From VRUE01 sp963796705 (GTDB lineage: Bacteria > Actinomycetota > Thermoleophilia > Solirubrobacterales > 70-9), in NCBI GenBank assembly GCA_963796705.1, contig CAWCMK010000003.1:248001-312000 (forward strand): 64,000 bases of DNA, given 5' to 3'. Under the pieces are notes generated by a model, which saw only the letters and a list, made by a program, of their open reading frames with translations, was not told the origin of the DNA and ran no database searches. Within the stretch, counting starts at the first letter, position 1. The number at the start of each line of letters is the position of its first letter. The position numbers and the translations under genes are program-made. This document shows, piece after piece, positions 1 through 9,940 of this stretch.

Positions 1-1211
1 AACTCGCGGTAGTTGGGACCGCCCGTGCTGAACTGGTCATCGATCGTCTGATTGCCGGTCGGGATCAGAACCTTGCTCCCGCAGAGGCTGAGTTGGTTGA
101 GCTGAGGCAGGGCGCTCGACTTGCCGGCCTGGGCGGCACCGGCGAGGCCGGGGGTCAATTCGGACAACAGCCGCGCGGCGCCGCCGCCCTCCTTGCCGGA
201 GAGCAGTGGGCGGGCCTGGGCGAGCCATGGTTTGGAGGCGGAGATCAGGCCGGGCAGTTCGGCCACGGCGGGACGTAGCGCGATCGCATAGCCGCGCAGC
301 GGCGGCAGCGCCCGGTTGAGGTTGACGAGCGAGCTGTGCGCTGTCTGCAGGGTCGGCGCCAGGCGTTCGATCGTCGTTTCCAGGTTGGCTGACTGTTCGG
401 AGAGGGCACCGGTGAAAATCTCGAAGTTTTCGATCAGCCCCTGCAGAGCGGCGTCGCGCCGAGCAAAGGCACCGAAGGTGCGGCTCGCGCCGGCAATCGC
501 CCGCGAGAGGTCATGGGGGCTGGTGCCCAGCAGCGCGTTGGTCGTCTGCGCCCCGTAGCGGCCGGCGGCGCCGCCGTAGCGGAAGGCACCGTTGAGCGCC
601 TCGCCCCCGGAAATGCCCTGGACTTCGGGCAGCTGCGTGCGGTCTTCGGCGGCGCTCGGTTTTTCATTCAGCGCCGTGCCGAAGCTCTCCAGAAGGGTCC
701 CGAGATTGGCACGGACGGGCGACTGCAGCGCGGTGAGGATCTGATCGAGCTGCACCGCCGTGGAGGTGTGGCTGACGGGGATCGTTTCACCGCTGCCGAG
801 TTCGGGTGCGCTCGGGCTGCCCGGGTCGAGTTCGATGAAGAAGTTGCCCTCGAGGAAGATCCGCGGTCGAATCTCGGCGAAGGCGTCCTTGTGGACCGGC
901 CTTCCGTCTCCTTCGACCGTGAAGGAGACGGTGGTCGCGTCGCCATCGCGTTCCACGCCGATCACTTCGCCGACGTCGACGCCGGCGATTCGCACCGGCG
1001 ATTTCGTCGCGATGTTGACTCCGTTGGCGAAGGTCGCCTTGATTTCGTAGCCGTAGCTCGTGAACGGGATGTGCCCCGTGAAGGCGAGGTAGGGGCCGAT
1101 GATGATGACCGCCAGGAAGATCGCTGCGATCACCACGTTGCTCGGGTGCCAGCCGAAGATGCCGCGGCTTTCTGCGGCTGCTTTGATGTCGCGCTCGGGC
1201 AGGCGTCCCAT
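1..1211 (-). CDS. MCE-family lipid-transport protein, 3' end cut by window edge
   Basis: Reading the minus strand from an ATG at 1211 gives about 403 residues with no stop before the left edge, so the C-terminus is missing. The N-terminus is short and charged (MGRLPERDIKAAAESRG), followed by one membrane segment at about residues 25-43. An MCE domain follows, with the typical 'SPVRIAGVDVGEV' and 'EIRPRIFLEGNFFIELDPGS' stretches, then a long helical region. MCE proteins form hexameric rings or tubes that carry lipids across the envelope. The start overlaps the stop of the upstream MCE gene by one base (TGATG), so translation is probably coupled. Family assignment is firm; the lipid substrate is unknown. 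Confidence 0.85.
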   Translation of the reverse strand, partial: MGRLPERDIKAAAESRGIFGWHPSNVVIAAIFLAVIIIGPYLAFTGHIPFTSYGYEIKATFANGVNIATKSPVRIAGVDVGEVIGVERDGDATTVSFTVEGDGRPVHKDAFAEIRPRIFLEGNFFIELDPGSPSAPELGSGETIPVSHTSTAVQLDQILTALQSPVRANLGTLLESFGTALNEKPSAAEDRTQLPEVQGISGGEALNGAFRYGGAAGRYGAQTTNALLGTSPHDLSRAIAGASRTFGAFARRDAALQGLIENFEIFTGALSEQSANLETTIERLAPTLQTAHSSLVNLNRALPPLRGYAIALRPAVAELPGLISASKPWLAQARPLLSGKEGGGAARLLSELTPGLAGAAQAGKSSALPQLNQLSLCGSKVLIPTGNQTIDDQFSTGGPNYRE

Positions 1212-2638
1212 CAGTGGCCTTCCTTCAGCTGGCCTTCGGTCACCGTGCCCTGATTGCCCGGAACGTTGCCGATCACCGTCTTGCCCTTCAGGTAGGGCTC
1301 GTTGCCCGCTTCGCACTCTTCGGGCTGGCCCGGCGAGGCGGTGTTCGGGTAGGGGTTGGTGTGCAGGTGGTTCTGGGTGGGGTTGGGGCCGCCACCATTG
1401 GCGGGCGCCGAGGCCGGGCCGCCCTCGGCGTTGGGTCCTTCCGGCGTCTGGAAGGAGATCGCGCGAACCCAGTTCGAGGCGCCGTTGCCTTCGCTGAAGG
1501 TGCTTTTCAGGTTGCGAAAGGCGAGGGTCAGGTAGTTGCACGTCGACTGGGCCGGGCCGATGAAGCTGATCGCGGGATTGAGTTTTTCGTTCGTGTTGAT
1601 CAGCAGGTCGAGGCCGTTGAAGACGCCGGGGGCTTCTTGGAAGGCGAGCAGCGCGTCCGCGGTCGGCGCCAGCTGCGCATCAAAGGTCGGTGATTCCCGC
1701 AGGACCGGGATCCCGGCGCGCTCGGCCGCGTCGAGGGTCGGCGAGGTCTCGGCGAGGGCCCTGGCACCGGGCTGGAAGGCGGTGAAGAAGCGTTCGGTGT
1801 TGTGCAGGAAGGGATTCAGGACGGGCAGGTCGGCGATCGCGGCATCAAGCGTTTCCGGGCCCTTGGAGATCGTTTCCTGGATGTAGGGGCGCGAGACTCG
1901 CGCGAAGGCGCCGAAGGTGCGGTCGAGGACCACAAATAGGTCGGCGTTGACCTGGGCCACCGGTGCCACGGTCGCGTTGAGCGCCTCCAGGGCACGCCAG
2001 AAGCCGGCGAAGTCGGTCGATGGTGAGGCGAGGATGCGCAGCGGCGCCTCGGCGCTTTCGGCGAGTTTGCGCAGAGCGCCGAAGGCCGCGTTTAGCTGCG
2101 GGCCGCGACCGGCCAGGGCGTTGCCGAATCCGGCCTCATTCTGGCGAATCGCCAGGCGCGTCTTTTCGTCGAACGTGTCGAAGAACTGATCGATGTCGAC
2201 CGGTTCGGGCTTCGCTTGGGAGAGCGGGATCGTTTCTCCGGGGGCGAAGCCTTCAGAGGATTTGCCAGGTGTGATCTGCAGATACTTGAGGCCGAGCGGA
2301 GACTTCGGCCTGATGATCATCGTCGAATCCTTGGGAATCGGTTCGGCGCTCTTGTCGAGGCTGAGACTCAGTTCAGCGGCAAAGCGCCCGTTTTGCAATT
2401 CGACCGGCTTGACCGCCTTGACGACCCCGACGCGGGCCCCACCGATCCGCACATCGTTGCCTTTGACCAGGGCCTGCGCGTCCGGGACGCGGGCCTTGAT
2501 GTCGTAGGTGGAGACGAATGGCAGGCCGTTGTTGGCGTTGTATGCGAGGAACACGGCGACGATCACGACCAGCACGGTGACCGCCCCGACGAGGACCGGG
2601 TTGCTGGCTACGCCCTGGATTCCGCTGCGGTCTTTCAT
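1211..2638 (-). CDS. MCE-family lipid-transport protein
   Basis: A 475-residue protein with a short cytoplasmic N-terminus, a membrane segment at about residues 13-34 and an MCE domain at about 42-125 ('DVRIGGARVGVVKAV', 'IIRPKSPLGLKYLQITPG'). A long helical region and a Pro/Gly/Asn-rich, probably disordered C-terminus containing two Cys follow. Family knowledge: such proteins assemble as different subunits of one lipid-transport tube, together with YrbE permeases and an ATPase. No yrbE gene is visible on the right side, so any permease genes must lie elsewhere or off the left edge. It overlaps the upstream MCE gene by 4 bases and the downstream one by 1 base. Confidence 0.9.
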   Translation of the reverse strand: MKDRSGIQGVASNPVLVGAVTVLVVIVAVFLAYNANNGLPFVSTYDIKARVPDAQALVKGNDVRIGGARVGVVKAVKPVELQNGRFAAELSLSLDKSAEPIPKDSTMIIRPKSPLGLKYLQITPGKSSEGFAPGETIPLSQAKPEPVDIDQFFDTFDEKTRLAIRQNEAGFGNALAGRGPQLNAAFGALRKLAESAEAPLRILASPSTDFAGFWRALEALNATVAPVAQVNADLFVVLDRTFGAFARVSRPYIQETISKGPETLDAAIADLPVLNPFLHNTERFFTAFQPGARALAETSPTLDAAERAGIPVLRESPTFDAQLAPTADALLAFQEAPGVFNGLDLLINTNEKLNPAISFIGPAQSTCNYLTLAFRNLKSTFSEGNGASNWVRAISFQTPEGPNAEGGPASAPANGGGPNPTQNHLHTNPYPNTASPGQPEECEAGNEPYLKGKTVIGNVPGNQGTVTEGQLKEGH

Positions 2639-4155
2639 GGTCCGAGGAGGTAGTTGATCAGGGCTCGCTGGGCGGGGGAGGAGGAGACGCCGGCGCCGAG
2701 GCGCTTGCCTTCGCCAAGTTCAGGAGTTGGCTTTTCGGCCGGGGCGCTTGGCGTCACGTAGCCGCCTTTCGGGGCCGAGGAGATGGCCGCGGTGCCACCG
2801 CTCTTTTCGGCTCCTTCTGCTTCGATCCGCCGCAGCGCCGCCTCCGGGTTGAAGCTCGAGGCGCCCGCGCCTTCACCGAAGAAGGAGTGGCAGCCGCTCG
2901 ACGGAGCGATTTCGTATTCGTTGCAGTTGGTCAGCGCCACGACGCTCTGGATGAAGTGGCCGTACTGGTCGAACTGGTTGACGACGCCGGCGCCGTTGTA
3001 GATCAGTTCGACCAGGTAATCCCAACCCTTGGTCTTCTTGGTTCTGACCAGGAACCTCGCGAGTTCTGTCGTCGGGCTGACCCCGGAGCGGGCCAGGTCG
3101 CGTGCCTTTCTGACGATCGGTACAGATTCACGGTACGTCGACCCCGAGGCTTCGCCGGCGCTGCCGAGCGCCTTGAGGGCGACGGTTGAGGCCTGGGTGA
3201 AGGGCGCCAGGTGCCGGGTCGCTTCGGTCAGTGCCGGGGTCGCCCTGCCGAGGTCGGCGAGCACCGGCGTGCCCGCTTCGGAGAAGCCCTGAAGGCTGGT
3301 CATAGTCGTGCGGAACTCGCGCAGGAAACGGGGGAACTTCTGCAGCGAGGCTTCCAGTTCGGCGCCCCGTTCGGAGCTCGCCTGACCGGCAGCTCCGGCG
3401 TTGGCGAGGAAGCCGGCGACATGGGCGCGCTGGGCGGCGAGCGGTCCCAGCACTTCCTCGGAGTCGGAGGCGAGCTGTGCCAGTTGGTGGCGCTGGTCTC
3501 GGAGGATTTCCAGGACCCGGTCGGCTTCACGCAGGTCAGGGTTGGCCCGTTCCACGGCTGCTTTGATGTCGGACCCCCGCCCTGCGAGCGAGGCGCCGAG
3601 TTCGTTGAAGATAAGCCGAAATCGCTGCGCGTAGGGGAGCGTGTGGATGTCGTTGATCAGATCCGGGTCGACGCTCGTGCTGTCGTTCTCGAGCGGCAGC
3701 AGGCGCTGGCCGGCACCGGGTTGGCCGGACTTGATGACGCGCAGCGGAGGGGGTGGGGGCGAGCCGGGCGCTCGCGGCAGCGTCGGGCGGCAGTCGACGT
3801 ACTTCTCGCCGATCAGCGACTGCGGCCGGATGATGCAGTTGGCATCTTCACGGAAGTCCTCGAAGCCCGGGTCGGTGATCTTCATCACGATCACCGCCTT
3901 GCCCGGGATCGCTTCCGGATGGCCGTGTTCGTAGCTGTCGATCTCGCCCGGCATCGTCACGCCGACCGATTCGACTTCACCGACGGTGGCGCCGACGATA
4001 CGCACCTGCTCTCCCCTGACCATGAACGAGCCGTTGTCAAATATCGCGCGGACTCGGTAACCGCCACCTTCGCCGCCGCCGGAGGCGATCAGCACGACGA
4101 CGACGACCACAACGACGAGGGCCAGCGCGGCTATCAGTCCTCTGCGGCTTCTCAT
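2635..4155 (-). CDS. MCE-family lipid-transport protein
   Basis: I chose the ATG at 4155 (MRSRRGLIAALALVV) because it overlaps the stop of the upstream MCE gene by 4 bases (ATGA) and puts the membrane segment directly at the N-terminus (about residues 6-22). The product is 506 residues; a longer reading from 4185 would overlap the neighbour further. The MCE domain at about 30-120 carries 'GEQVRIVGATVGEVESVGV' and 'CIIRPQSLIGEKYVDCRP'. The long C-terminal part is helical, with Cys near 'TNCNEYEIAPSSGCHSFFG'. It belongs to a run of at least four mce genes read right to left. Confidence 0.9.
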   Translation of the reverse strand: MRSRRGLIAALALVVVVVVVVLIASGGGEGGGYRVRAIFDNGSFMVRGEQVRIVGATVGEVESVGVTMPGEIDSYEHGHPEAIPGKAVIVMKITDPGFEDFREDANCIIRPQSLIGEKYVDCRPTLPRAPGSPPPPPLRVIKSGQPGAGQRLLPLENDSTSVDPDLINDIHTLPYAQRFRLIFNELGASLAGRGSDIKAAVERANPDLREADRVLEILRDQRHQLAQLASDSEEVLGPLAAQRAHVAGFLANAGAAGQASSERGAELEASLQKFPRFLREFRTTMTSLQGFSEAGTPVLADLGRATPALTEATRHLAPFTQASTVALKALGSAGEASGSTYRESVPIVRKARDLARSGVSPTTELARFLVRTKKTKGWDYLVELIYNGAGVVNQFDQYGHFIQSVVALTNCNEYEIAPSSGCHSFFGEGAGASSFNPEAALRRIEAEGAEKSGGTAAISSAPKGGYVTPSAPAEKPTPELGEGKRLGAGVSSSPAQRALINYLLGP

Positions 4156-5552
4156 GGTCCCGGCAGCAGGTCGGAGGGGTTGCACTGGGAGGCGGTGACG
4201 CCTGAGCCGCCGAAGGGAGGTTCGACGAACGGGTTGGAGCCATCCGGCGCCGCCTGGGTGGCGCCGCCCGGGCAGCGTCGTTTGACCCCGATCGCACCGC
4301 CGAACTGCGCGTACTGTTCGGCGGGGGTGACGGGCTTCAGTTCGCCGAGAACGTCATTGAAGATGTTCGCATCGGCGAAGCTGACGCGCGCATAGTGGCC
4401 GTTTCCGTCATAGGGCGCCGTCACCTGGCCGACCTTGGCAAAGCCGTTTAAGAGATCGGGCGTGTAGGCGCGGATGAAGTTGAGGTTCGGCTGGAAATCG
4501 GCGATCGCCGTTTCGGCGTGCGGAAACGCCTTTGAGGAGAGCTGTTGGACCGCGGGCAGTGCCCCCAGCAGGTAGTTGGCGTCGTTGGCGGCACCCGGCC
4601 GCCGCACGGTGAGGCGCAGGTCCTTGAAGACCGGCACCGCCTTGGAGACGACGGGACGCAGTTCCGCCAGGAACGGGGCCAGGTTCTTGGTGGCCGGCTT
4701 CGCCGTTTCGACCAGCGGGTCGAGGTCATCGAGCGCGGCTCGGAGGTTGACGAACGTGGTGTTGGCCTGGCGGAAGACGGGTGGCAGCTCCTGCAGTGAG
4801 CGGTCAAAGGCGACATTGCGGTTGGCGATCGCGTGAAAGGCGTTGGTGGCGTTGGAGATGCCGCTGGTGAGCTGCTGATTTCGGCCGGCGATCACCGTGG
4901 AGAGCTTTGCCGTGGCGACGACGAAACGTTCGAAGAGCCGCTCGTCGGAGTTGAGTTCGCCGACGAAGGCATTCGTCCGGTTGAGCCCCGGGCCGAAGTA
5001 TTTGTAGGCAAGGTTGGCATCCGGGCCTCGTCCTGCGTAGATCTGCGAGCTGCCTTTGATGAACTTTTCGAGGCCGCGGCGGACGCCGGACGGGAAAGTG
5101 TTGAAGAGCTGATCGAGGTCGGCCGGCGTGGTCGTCGAGGAGAGCCCCAGGGTCGCCCCTTCCTCGAGCGCCGGTTTGTTGTTGGGCCCAGGACTGATCG
5201 AGACGTAGTGGTTGGCGACGCCCGCCAGCGACGTGGCGCGAATCGTCGCCGTGGTGCCCTGGTGGAGTTCCTGTTCGGAGGAGATCTTGACTTCCGCGAG
5301 GTTGTCGTCGGTGAGGCCGATGCTTTCGACCGAGCCGACCGGTTGACCGCCGATCAGGACCTGGTTGTCCGGGACGAGCTGGCTCGCGTTCTGGAAGAGC
5401 AGCGTGTACTTGTGTTCGCCGCCACCCCCGAGGAGGATCACGAGCAGGACGATGACGACGATCGCCAGGGCGCCAATCGCCGCTGCGCGAGCGGGAGTGA
5501 CCCCCCGGCTCGGCGCCGGGCCTTTCTCCTCGCCTCTTGGATTAGCAGCCAC
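4152..5552 (-). CDS. MCE-family lipid-transport protein, first visible gene of the mce run
   Basis: A 466-residue protein starting with GTG at 5552. The N-terminus is polar (about 20 residues), then comes a strong membrane segment ('AIGALAIVVIVLLVILLGG', about 24-42). The MCE domain (about 48-135) contains 'QVLIGGQPVGSVESIGL' and 'IRATSLAGVANHYVSISPGP'. The helical C-terminal half ends with a Pro/Gly tail containing two Cys. It is the promoter-proximal gene visible here; the DNA between it and the divergent exported-protein gene (5553-5743) should hold its promoter. No yrbE or ATPase gene precedes it, which is unusual for an actinobacterial mce operon. Confidence 0.9.
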   Translation of the reverse strand: MAANPRGEEKGPAPSRGVTPARAAAIGALAIVVIVLLVILLGGGGEHKYTLLFQNASQLVPDNQVLIGGQPVGSVESIGLTDDNLAEVKISSEQELHQGTTATIRATSLAGVANHYVSISPGPNNKPALEEGATLGLSSTTTPADLDQLFNTFPSGVRRGLEKFIKGSSQIYAGRGPDANLAYKYFGPGLNRTNAFVGELNSDERLFERFVVATAKLSTVIAGRNQQLTSGISNATNAFHAIANRNVAFDRSLQELPPVFRQANTTFVNLRAALDDLDPLVETAKPATKNLAPFLAELRPVVSKAVPVFKDLRLTVRRPGAANDANYLLGALPAVQQLSSKAFPHAETAIADFQPNLNFIRAYTPDLLNGFAKVGQVTAPYDGNGHYARVSFADANIFNDVLGELKPVTPAEQYAQFGGAIGVKRRCPGGATQAAPDGSNPFVEPPFGGSGVTASQCNPSDLLPGP

Positions 5553-5743
5553 GGGTCGTCGCTTGCCGCTCTCATCGGCCTCCGATCCGTGAGAAGGGCG
5601 CGAGAATCGTAACCGAGCGACCCGCCGCCAAGAGCGAGGCTGGGAGCGACTTAACTGGAATTCAACGCGCTACTCTGGGCCTCCAACGTGGTTAGAAAAT
5701 CGGGAGGCGCTTGGCCCAAGTCAACAGAGGAGTCAAGCCCAAA
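5553..5743. promoter_or_regulatory. Divergent intergenic region between mce run and exported-protein gene
   Basis: This 191-base gap separates two divergent transcription units and must contain both promoters. On the plus strand, TACTCT at 5671-5676 could be a -10 element, and AGAGGAG at 5726-5732 is a good ribosome binding site 11 bases before the ATG at 5744. I could not pick a convincing -35 or a minus-strand promoter by eye. Confidence 0.4.
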
Positions 5744-6535
5744 ATGCGTAAACGTCTGACCTTCGCCCTGATCGGTTCGCTTGTTGCGGTTCTCGCGGTC
5801 GCCGCGAGCGCCCTTTCCAACACGCTCTCGGCGCCCGACGGCAACACCCAGTCCCTGGAAGTCGGGATCAAGCCGACCAAGCTCTACAAGAAGACGCCGA
5901 CGCCGATCACCCTCGAAGTGACGACGAAAACCGGCAGTACGAGTGACCCCAACGGCAAGCCGGTCCCGGTGACGGAAGCCGTGATCGACTTCGCCAAGGG
6001 CACCACGATCGAAAGTACCGGCTATCCGACCTGCGAACTCGGCCAGATCGAAGGGCAGACCGCGACGGTCGCCAACGAAGCTTGCAAGAAGGCGAAGATC
6101 GGCTCCGGCCACGCCAGCGTCCTGCTGCCGAGCAGCAAAGGCGCGACGGCGGAGAACCTCGAAGTTACCGCCTTCAACGGCAAGCCCCAGGGCAAGAACC
6201 CGGTGGTCCTGCTGCACACATTCGGCCTCTCCCCGGTGCAGGTCACCCAGGTTCTGGTCGGCACCGTCACCAAGTACAACAAGGAAGGCTTCGGCCCACG
6301 GCTGAGCGTGCCGGTCCCGGCGATCGCCGGCGGTGCAGGAGCGCTGACCGAATTCGAGGCGACGATCTTCAAAAAGTACGCCTACAAGGGTAAGCAGCGC
6401 AGCTACGTGACCGCGACGTGCCCATCCAAGAAGCTGAAGGCTCGCGGAAAGTTCATCTTCAAAGACGGCCAGTCGCTGACGCCGGAAGTGAGCGGCAAGT
6501 GCGCCCAGAAGCCCGAACCCAAGAAGAAGAAGTAG
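5744..6535 (+). CDS. Exported protein, paralogue of the product at 9941-10720
   Basis: The ATG at 5744 is preferred to a TTG at 5711 because AGAGGAG lies 11 bases upstream and the protein then begins with a clean signal sequence (MRKRLTFALIGSLVAVLAVAASA). The mature part of about 240 residues is predicted beta-rich, contains 'VTEAVIDF', has four Cys and ends in a lysine-rich tail (EPKKKK). It aligns with the product at 9941-10720 in the 'TEAVI-D/E-F' segment, in both Cys pairs and in the C-terminal 'RSYVTATC' / 'GKFIFKDG' block. The Cys pattern suggests two disulfides. I do not recognise a named family. Its position between an mce run and an MMPL transporter suggests a role in the envelope. 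Confidence 0.8.
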   Translation: MRKRLTFALIGSLVAVLAVAASALSNTLSAPDGNTQSLEVGIKPTKLYKKTPTPITLEVTTKTGSTSDPNGKPVPVTEAVIDFAKGTTIESTGYPTCELGQIEGQTATVANEACKKAKIGSGHASVLLPSSKGATAENLEVTAFNGKPQGKNPVVLLHTFGLSPVQVTQVLVGTVTKYNKEGFGPRLSVPVPAIAGGAGALTEFEATIFKKYAYKGKQRSYVTATCPSKKLKARGKFIFKDGQSLTPEVSGKCAQKPEPKKKK

Positions 6536-6557
6536 TAGCGGAGGAGGGGGGCGAAGC

Positions 6558-9500
6558 TCAGACGTTGAGCCGTGGCAGTGCCCTCGCGAGCCATCCCGGC
6601 AGCCACCAGACGCGCCGGCCGAGCATCAGCATCAGCGCCGGCAGCAGGACGATGCGGACCACGGTGGCATCCAGCAGCACCGCGACGGTCAGCCCGACGC
6701 CGAGCTGGCTGACCGTCGCGATCTGGGCGCCGGCGAAGACGATGAAGACGGTCAGCATGATCGCGGCCGCCCCGGTGATGACCCGGGCAGTCTTCTCGAG
6801 ACCGAACATCACCGCGGCCCGGGTATCCCCCTCACGGTCGTAGTGCTCGCGCATCCGTGTGAGGAGAAATACGGCGTAGTCGATCGAGAGCCCGAAGACG
6901 ATCCCGAAGATCATCGTCGCCCCGACCGAGTCGACGTAGGAGTGGCCGCCCAGCGGCCAATCTGCCGGGACTTCGGTGAGGATGCTGAGAATTCCAAAGG
7001 CGACGCCAACCGTGGCCAGGTTGAGGCCGACGGCGATCGCTGCCAGCGGCAGCGATCTGAGGATCAGGACGAGGATCAGGAAGGTGGCGATCGTGATCGC
7101 GACGATGACGATCGGGATCCGCTGGCGGGTGATCCGACTGTAGTCGTTGAGGGTTGCCGGCCCGCCACCGACGCCGGTGGTCAGGCCGGCTTCCTCGCCA
7201 AGCCGGGCGGCGTCGGCGATGAGGTGCCGGTTGAAGGCGATCGAGCCCGGTGAATTGAGTGGATAGCGAGAAAACACCAGCAGCGTCGCCGCCTGGCCGC
7301 TGCGATTGATGTCAATCCCTTCGGCGGCGCGTTCGCGCAGAGCCGGAGATGCCCCGTCGAGGGCCGAGAGGACGAAGTAGCCGGAATTAAAGAGGCCCGG
7401 GGACCGCTGACGGAGGCGCCTGGCTCGGCGGCGCAACGAGTGGCCGGTCGAGACCACTCGCACCGCCGCCCGGGAGAGGCCCGCCTGCAGCGGGTAGGAG
7501 CGGCGGAAGCCTTCGCCGAGGCTCTGCTCCAGTTCCTTGGTGCCCCCTGCCAGCTGGGCGATCCCGGCGGCCAGTGCGGTTGCCGCGGCGCCCAGCCGGG
7601 CGATTCCATCGCCGACCGGGGCGACCGCGCTCACCAGCCGCTTCGATTCGCGGGCCAGCTTCTTGTCAGCTGCGAGCAATCGCTGGCCTGCGTCGGCGAG
7701 CTGGTTGGCACCGGAGCTGAGGCGCTTCAGTGTGTGCACGCCGGTCACCAGGAAGAGGGTCACCTGTTCGGTTTCATGGGCGTCCTTCAGAAGCCGTTCC
7801 TGCAGGGCGCCGAGTTCCTGCGGCAGCCCGGTGTATTCCGGCGAGACCGGCTGCCCGCTGGCGGGGTCGGTGCCGCTCACCTGGGCCAGCGAGCTGCGCA
7901 CGGCTTCAAGCGCCGCCGCGTAGTTGGGATCGCTCTTACCAACTGTCATCGCTTCGAGTTGCTGCAGAGCGACTCGAAGCTGTTCGTCGGCAACCTGGGC
8001 CGGCGCCAGCAGCTGCGGCAGCTTCACATGCGAGTCCCGGTTGAGCGACCTCTGCGTCCCACGGGAGCGCCGTAAGGCGTTGTGGCGGAGGCCCGGAATC
8101 AGTTCGTGGAGGCCGGTCTTAAGCCGAATGTTGCCGAGGACGACCCGGTGCTGGACTTCGGCGAGGCGCTGGGTGCCCGTTTCGAAGGCTTCAAGGGCGG
8201 CGAGCAGGCGGCTCGTGCCGCCCGTCGCACGCCCCAAACCTCGCGCCAGTGCTCGAGCGCCCTCCCCCGCCCTATCTGAGCCTTCCCCCAACAGTCCCGC
8301 CCCAAAGGCAGCTTCGGAGATCCCACTGCGCACTTCGCTGACCCCGGCGCTCGCCCGTGCCAAGCTGGCGCCGAGGGGGCTGATCGCTGCGAGCGGGCCG
8401 GATCCACCCGAGAGCAAGGCCCTGCCCTGCCGCCGCAGCGGGCCGACCGCCCTCGCGACGCGGGCCGGCCCGATCACCGCCTGCACGCCGGGGAGTCGGG
8501 CAATGCGTCGCTGCCAGCGGGTCAACGCCGCCAGGCGGGCGCTGTCGGTGATCGGGCCGGCACTGGTCGCCGCGACCAGCACAAATGGCGATTCGAAACC
8601 CGCACCGACCGACCTGGCGAGCGTTTCGCTGTCGCGCCGGGCCGGATCGTTCTTACTCAGCTGCGAGGGGCTGGGCGGTCCGGTCTTCAAGGCCAGGGCG
8701 GGAGCGGCGAGAATCGTGACGACCACGCCGATCGCGATCGCCACCGGGAGCGGGCGACGCAGGGCCGCCGTGATGATCGCCATCAGGCGCGAGGAACCGT
8801 CCGGGGCCGCGGAGCCGAAGCGCCAGCGGTCGAGGTTCGGTCCGAGCAGCGCGAACAGCGCGGGGCCGGCGACGGTCGCGACCAAGACGCTGAGCACGAC
8901 GACGAGGGCCACCGTCGCGGCAAGCGATGCGAGCAGCGAGCCCGGCACGACGAAGAACGCCACCAGCATCGAGAGCAGCAGTGTGCTGCCGGCGAACGCT
9001 GTGGTCCGCCCGGCGGTGCGGCGCGTCGCCGCCGCGGCCTCAAGCGGCTCGGCTCCGGCGGCCAGCTCCTCGCGGAAGCGGGAGACCATCAGCAGGGCGT
9101 AGTCGACACCCAGGGCCAAGCCCATCATCGTGCAGACCGTCAGCGCGAAGGCGTCGATCGTGAACCATTCGGTGAGCAGGTAGAGCAGGCCGCGCGAGGC
9201 GGCGACGGTGACCGCGCCGAAGCCGAGCGGGATCATCGCCGCGACCGGCGAGCGGAAGACGAGCAGCAGGACCAGGAGGAGGATCGGCAGGGCGATCAGC
9301 TCGCTTTGCTCCGCGGCAGAGATCGACTTGTCCTGGATCTCGCGTGAGAGAGTCGCATAGCTGGTCTGGATGGAGTTCACCGGCGGATGGATCTCTTCTT
9401 CCAAGACGGTGTTGAGTTCGTCGACCGAGTCGTTGACGGCGGCGGCGAGGCCGACGTGGTAGTCGGCGATCACCAGGGCACGGTCGGGGCTCGGGCGAAG

Positions 9501-9854
9501 CGGTCCGACCGTGCCCTTGTCCCAGGGCGAGAGCGTCGTCACCGCCGGGTTCGAGGCGCGCAGGGCGCGCACCAATCGCGGCCCCTGGCGGTCGAGGGCC
9601 TCGGCGGGGCCACGCAGGAGGATCGCGAAAGGCGCGGATTCTCCGAAATGTTCGCGCAGAACGCCGTTGGCGCGAGAGGAGGCGGTCCCGGGGATGTTGA
9701 GCGAGGTCGGGCTCAGCCGCTGGTCAACATTGAGCCCGAGGATCCCGAGGGTCAGCAGCACGACCGCGACGACCAACAGCACCGCGCGGGGGTGGCCCAG
9801 CAGACCCCTTCTCCTCCTTGAGGGCACCCGTGGTAGTTTGGCGAGAGCGGTCAC
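6558..9854 (-). CDS. MMPL/RND-family transporter
   Basis: A 1098-residue membrane protein (GTG start). The first membrane helix is at about 23-43, then a periplasmic domain, then a helix bundle at about 188-335 with the RND relay motif 'GLALGVDYALLMVSRFREE'. A large soluble region of about 450 residues follows (coiled and Ala/Gly/Arg-rich), and a second bundle at about 905-1085 carries 'GIVFGLSIDYAVFLLTRMRE'. The two Asp-Tyr motifs are those used for proton coupling in the MmpL/HpnN group, which export lipids or lipid-linked compounds. It sits between two paralogous exported proteins and near mce genes, which fits a lipid-handling locus; substrate unknown. Confidence 0.92.
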   Translation of the reverse strand: MTALAKLPRVPSRRRRGLLGHPRAVLLVVAVVLLTLGILGLNVDQRLSPTSLNIPGTASSRANGVLREHFGESAPFAILLRGPAEALDRQGPRLVRALRASNPAVTTLSPWDKGTVGPLRPSPDRALVIADYHVGLAAAVNDSVDELNTVLEEEIHPPVNSIQTSYATLSREIQDKSISAAEQSELIALPILLLVLLLVFRSPVAAMIPLGFGAVTVAASRGLLYLLTEWFTIDAFALTVCTMMGLALGVDYALLMVSRFREELAAGAEPLEAAAATRRTAGRTTAFAGSTLLLSMLVAFFVVPGSLLASLAATVALVVVLSVLVATVAGPALFALLGPNLDRWRFGSAAPDGSSRLMAIITAALRRPLPVAIAIGVVVTILAAPALALKTGPPSPSQLSKNDPARRDSETLARSVGAGFESPFVLVAATSAGPITDSARLAALTRWQRRIARLPGVQAVIGPARVARAVGPLRRQGRALLSGGSGPLAAISPLGASLARASAGVSEVRSGISEAAFGAGLLGEGSDRAGEGARALARGLGRATGGTSRLLAALEAFETGTQRLAEVQHRVVLGNIRLKTGLHELIPGLRHNALRRSRGTQRSLNRDSHVKLPQLLAPAQVADEQLRVALQQLEAMTVGKSDPNYAAALEAVRSSLAQVSGTDPASGQPVSPEYTGLPQELGALQERLLKDAHETEQVTLFLVTGVHTLKRLSSGANQLADAGQRLLAADKKLARESKRLVSAVAPVGDGIARLGAAATALAAGIAQLAGGTKELEQSLGEGFRRSYPLQAGLSRAAVRVVSTGHSLRRRARRLRQRSPGLFNSGYFVLSALDGASPALRERAAEGIDINRSGQAATLLVFSRYPLNSPGSIAFNRHLIADAARLGEEAGLTTGVGGGPATLNDYSRITRQRIPIVIVAITIATFLILVLILRSLPLAAIAVGLNLATVGVAFGILSILTEVPADWPLGGHSYVDSVGATMIFGIVFGLSIDYAVFLLTRMREHYDREGDTRAAVMFGLEKTARVITGAAAIMLTVFIVFAGAQIATVSQLGVGLTVAVLLDATVVRIVLLPALMLMLGRRVWWLPGWLARALPRLNV

Positions 9855-9940
9855 GGAGGGAAAATGGAGACTCGGGAAGGCTCTGTTAAGGCGAGTGGGG
9901 GAGGAACGGGGCGCTACTTCTCGGCTGAAAGGCTTGTTTG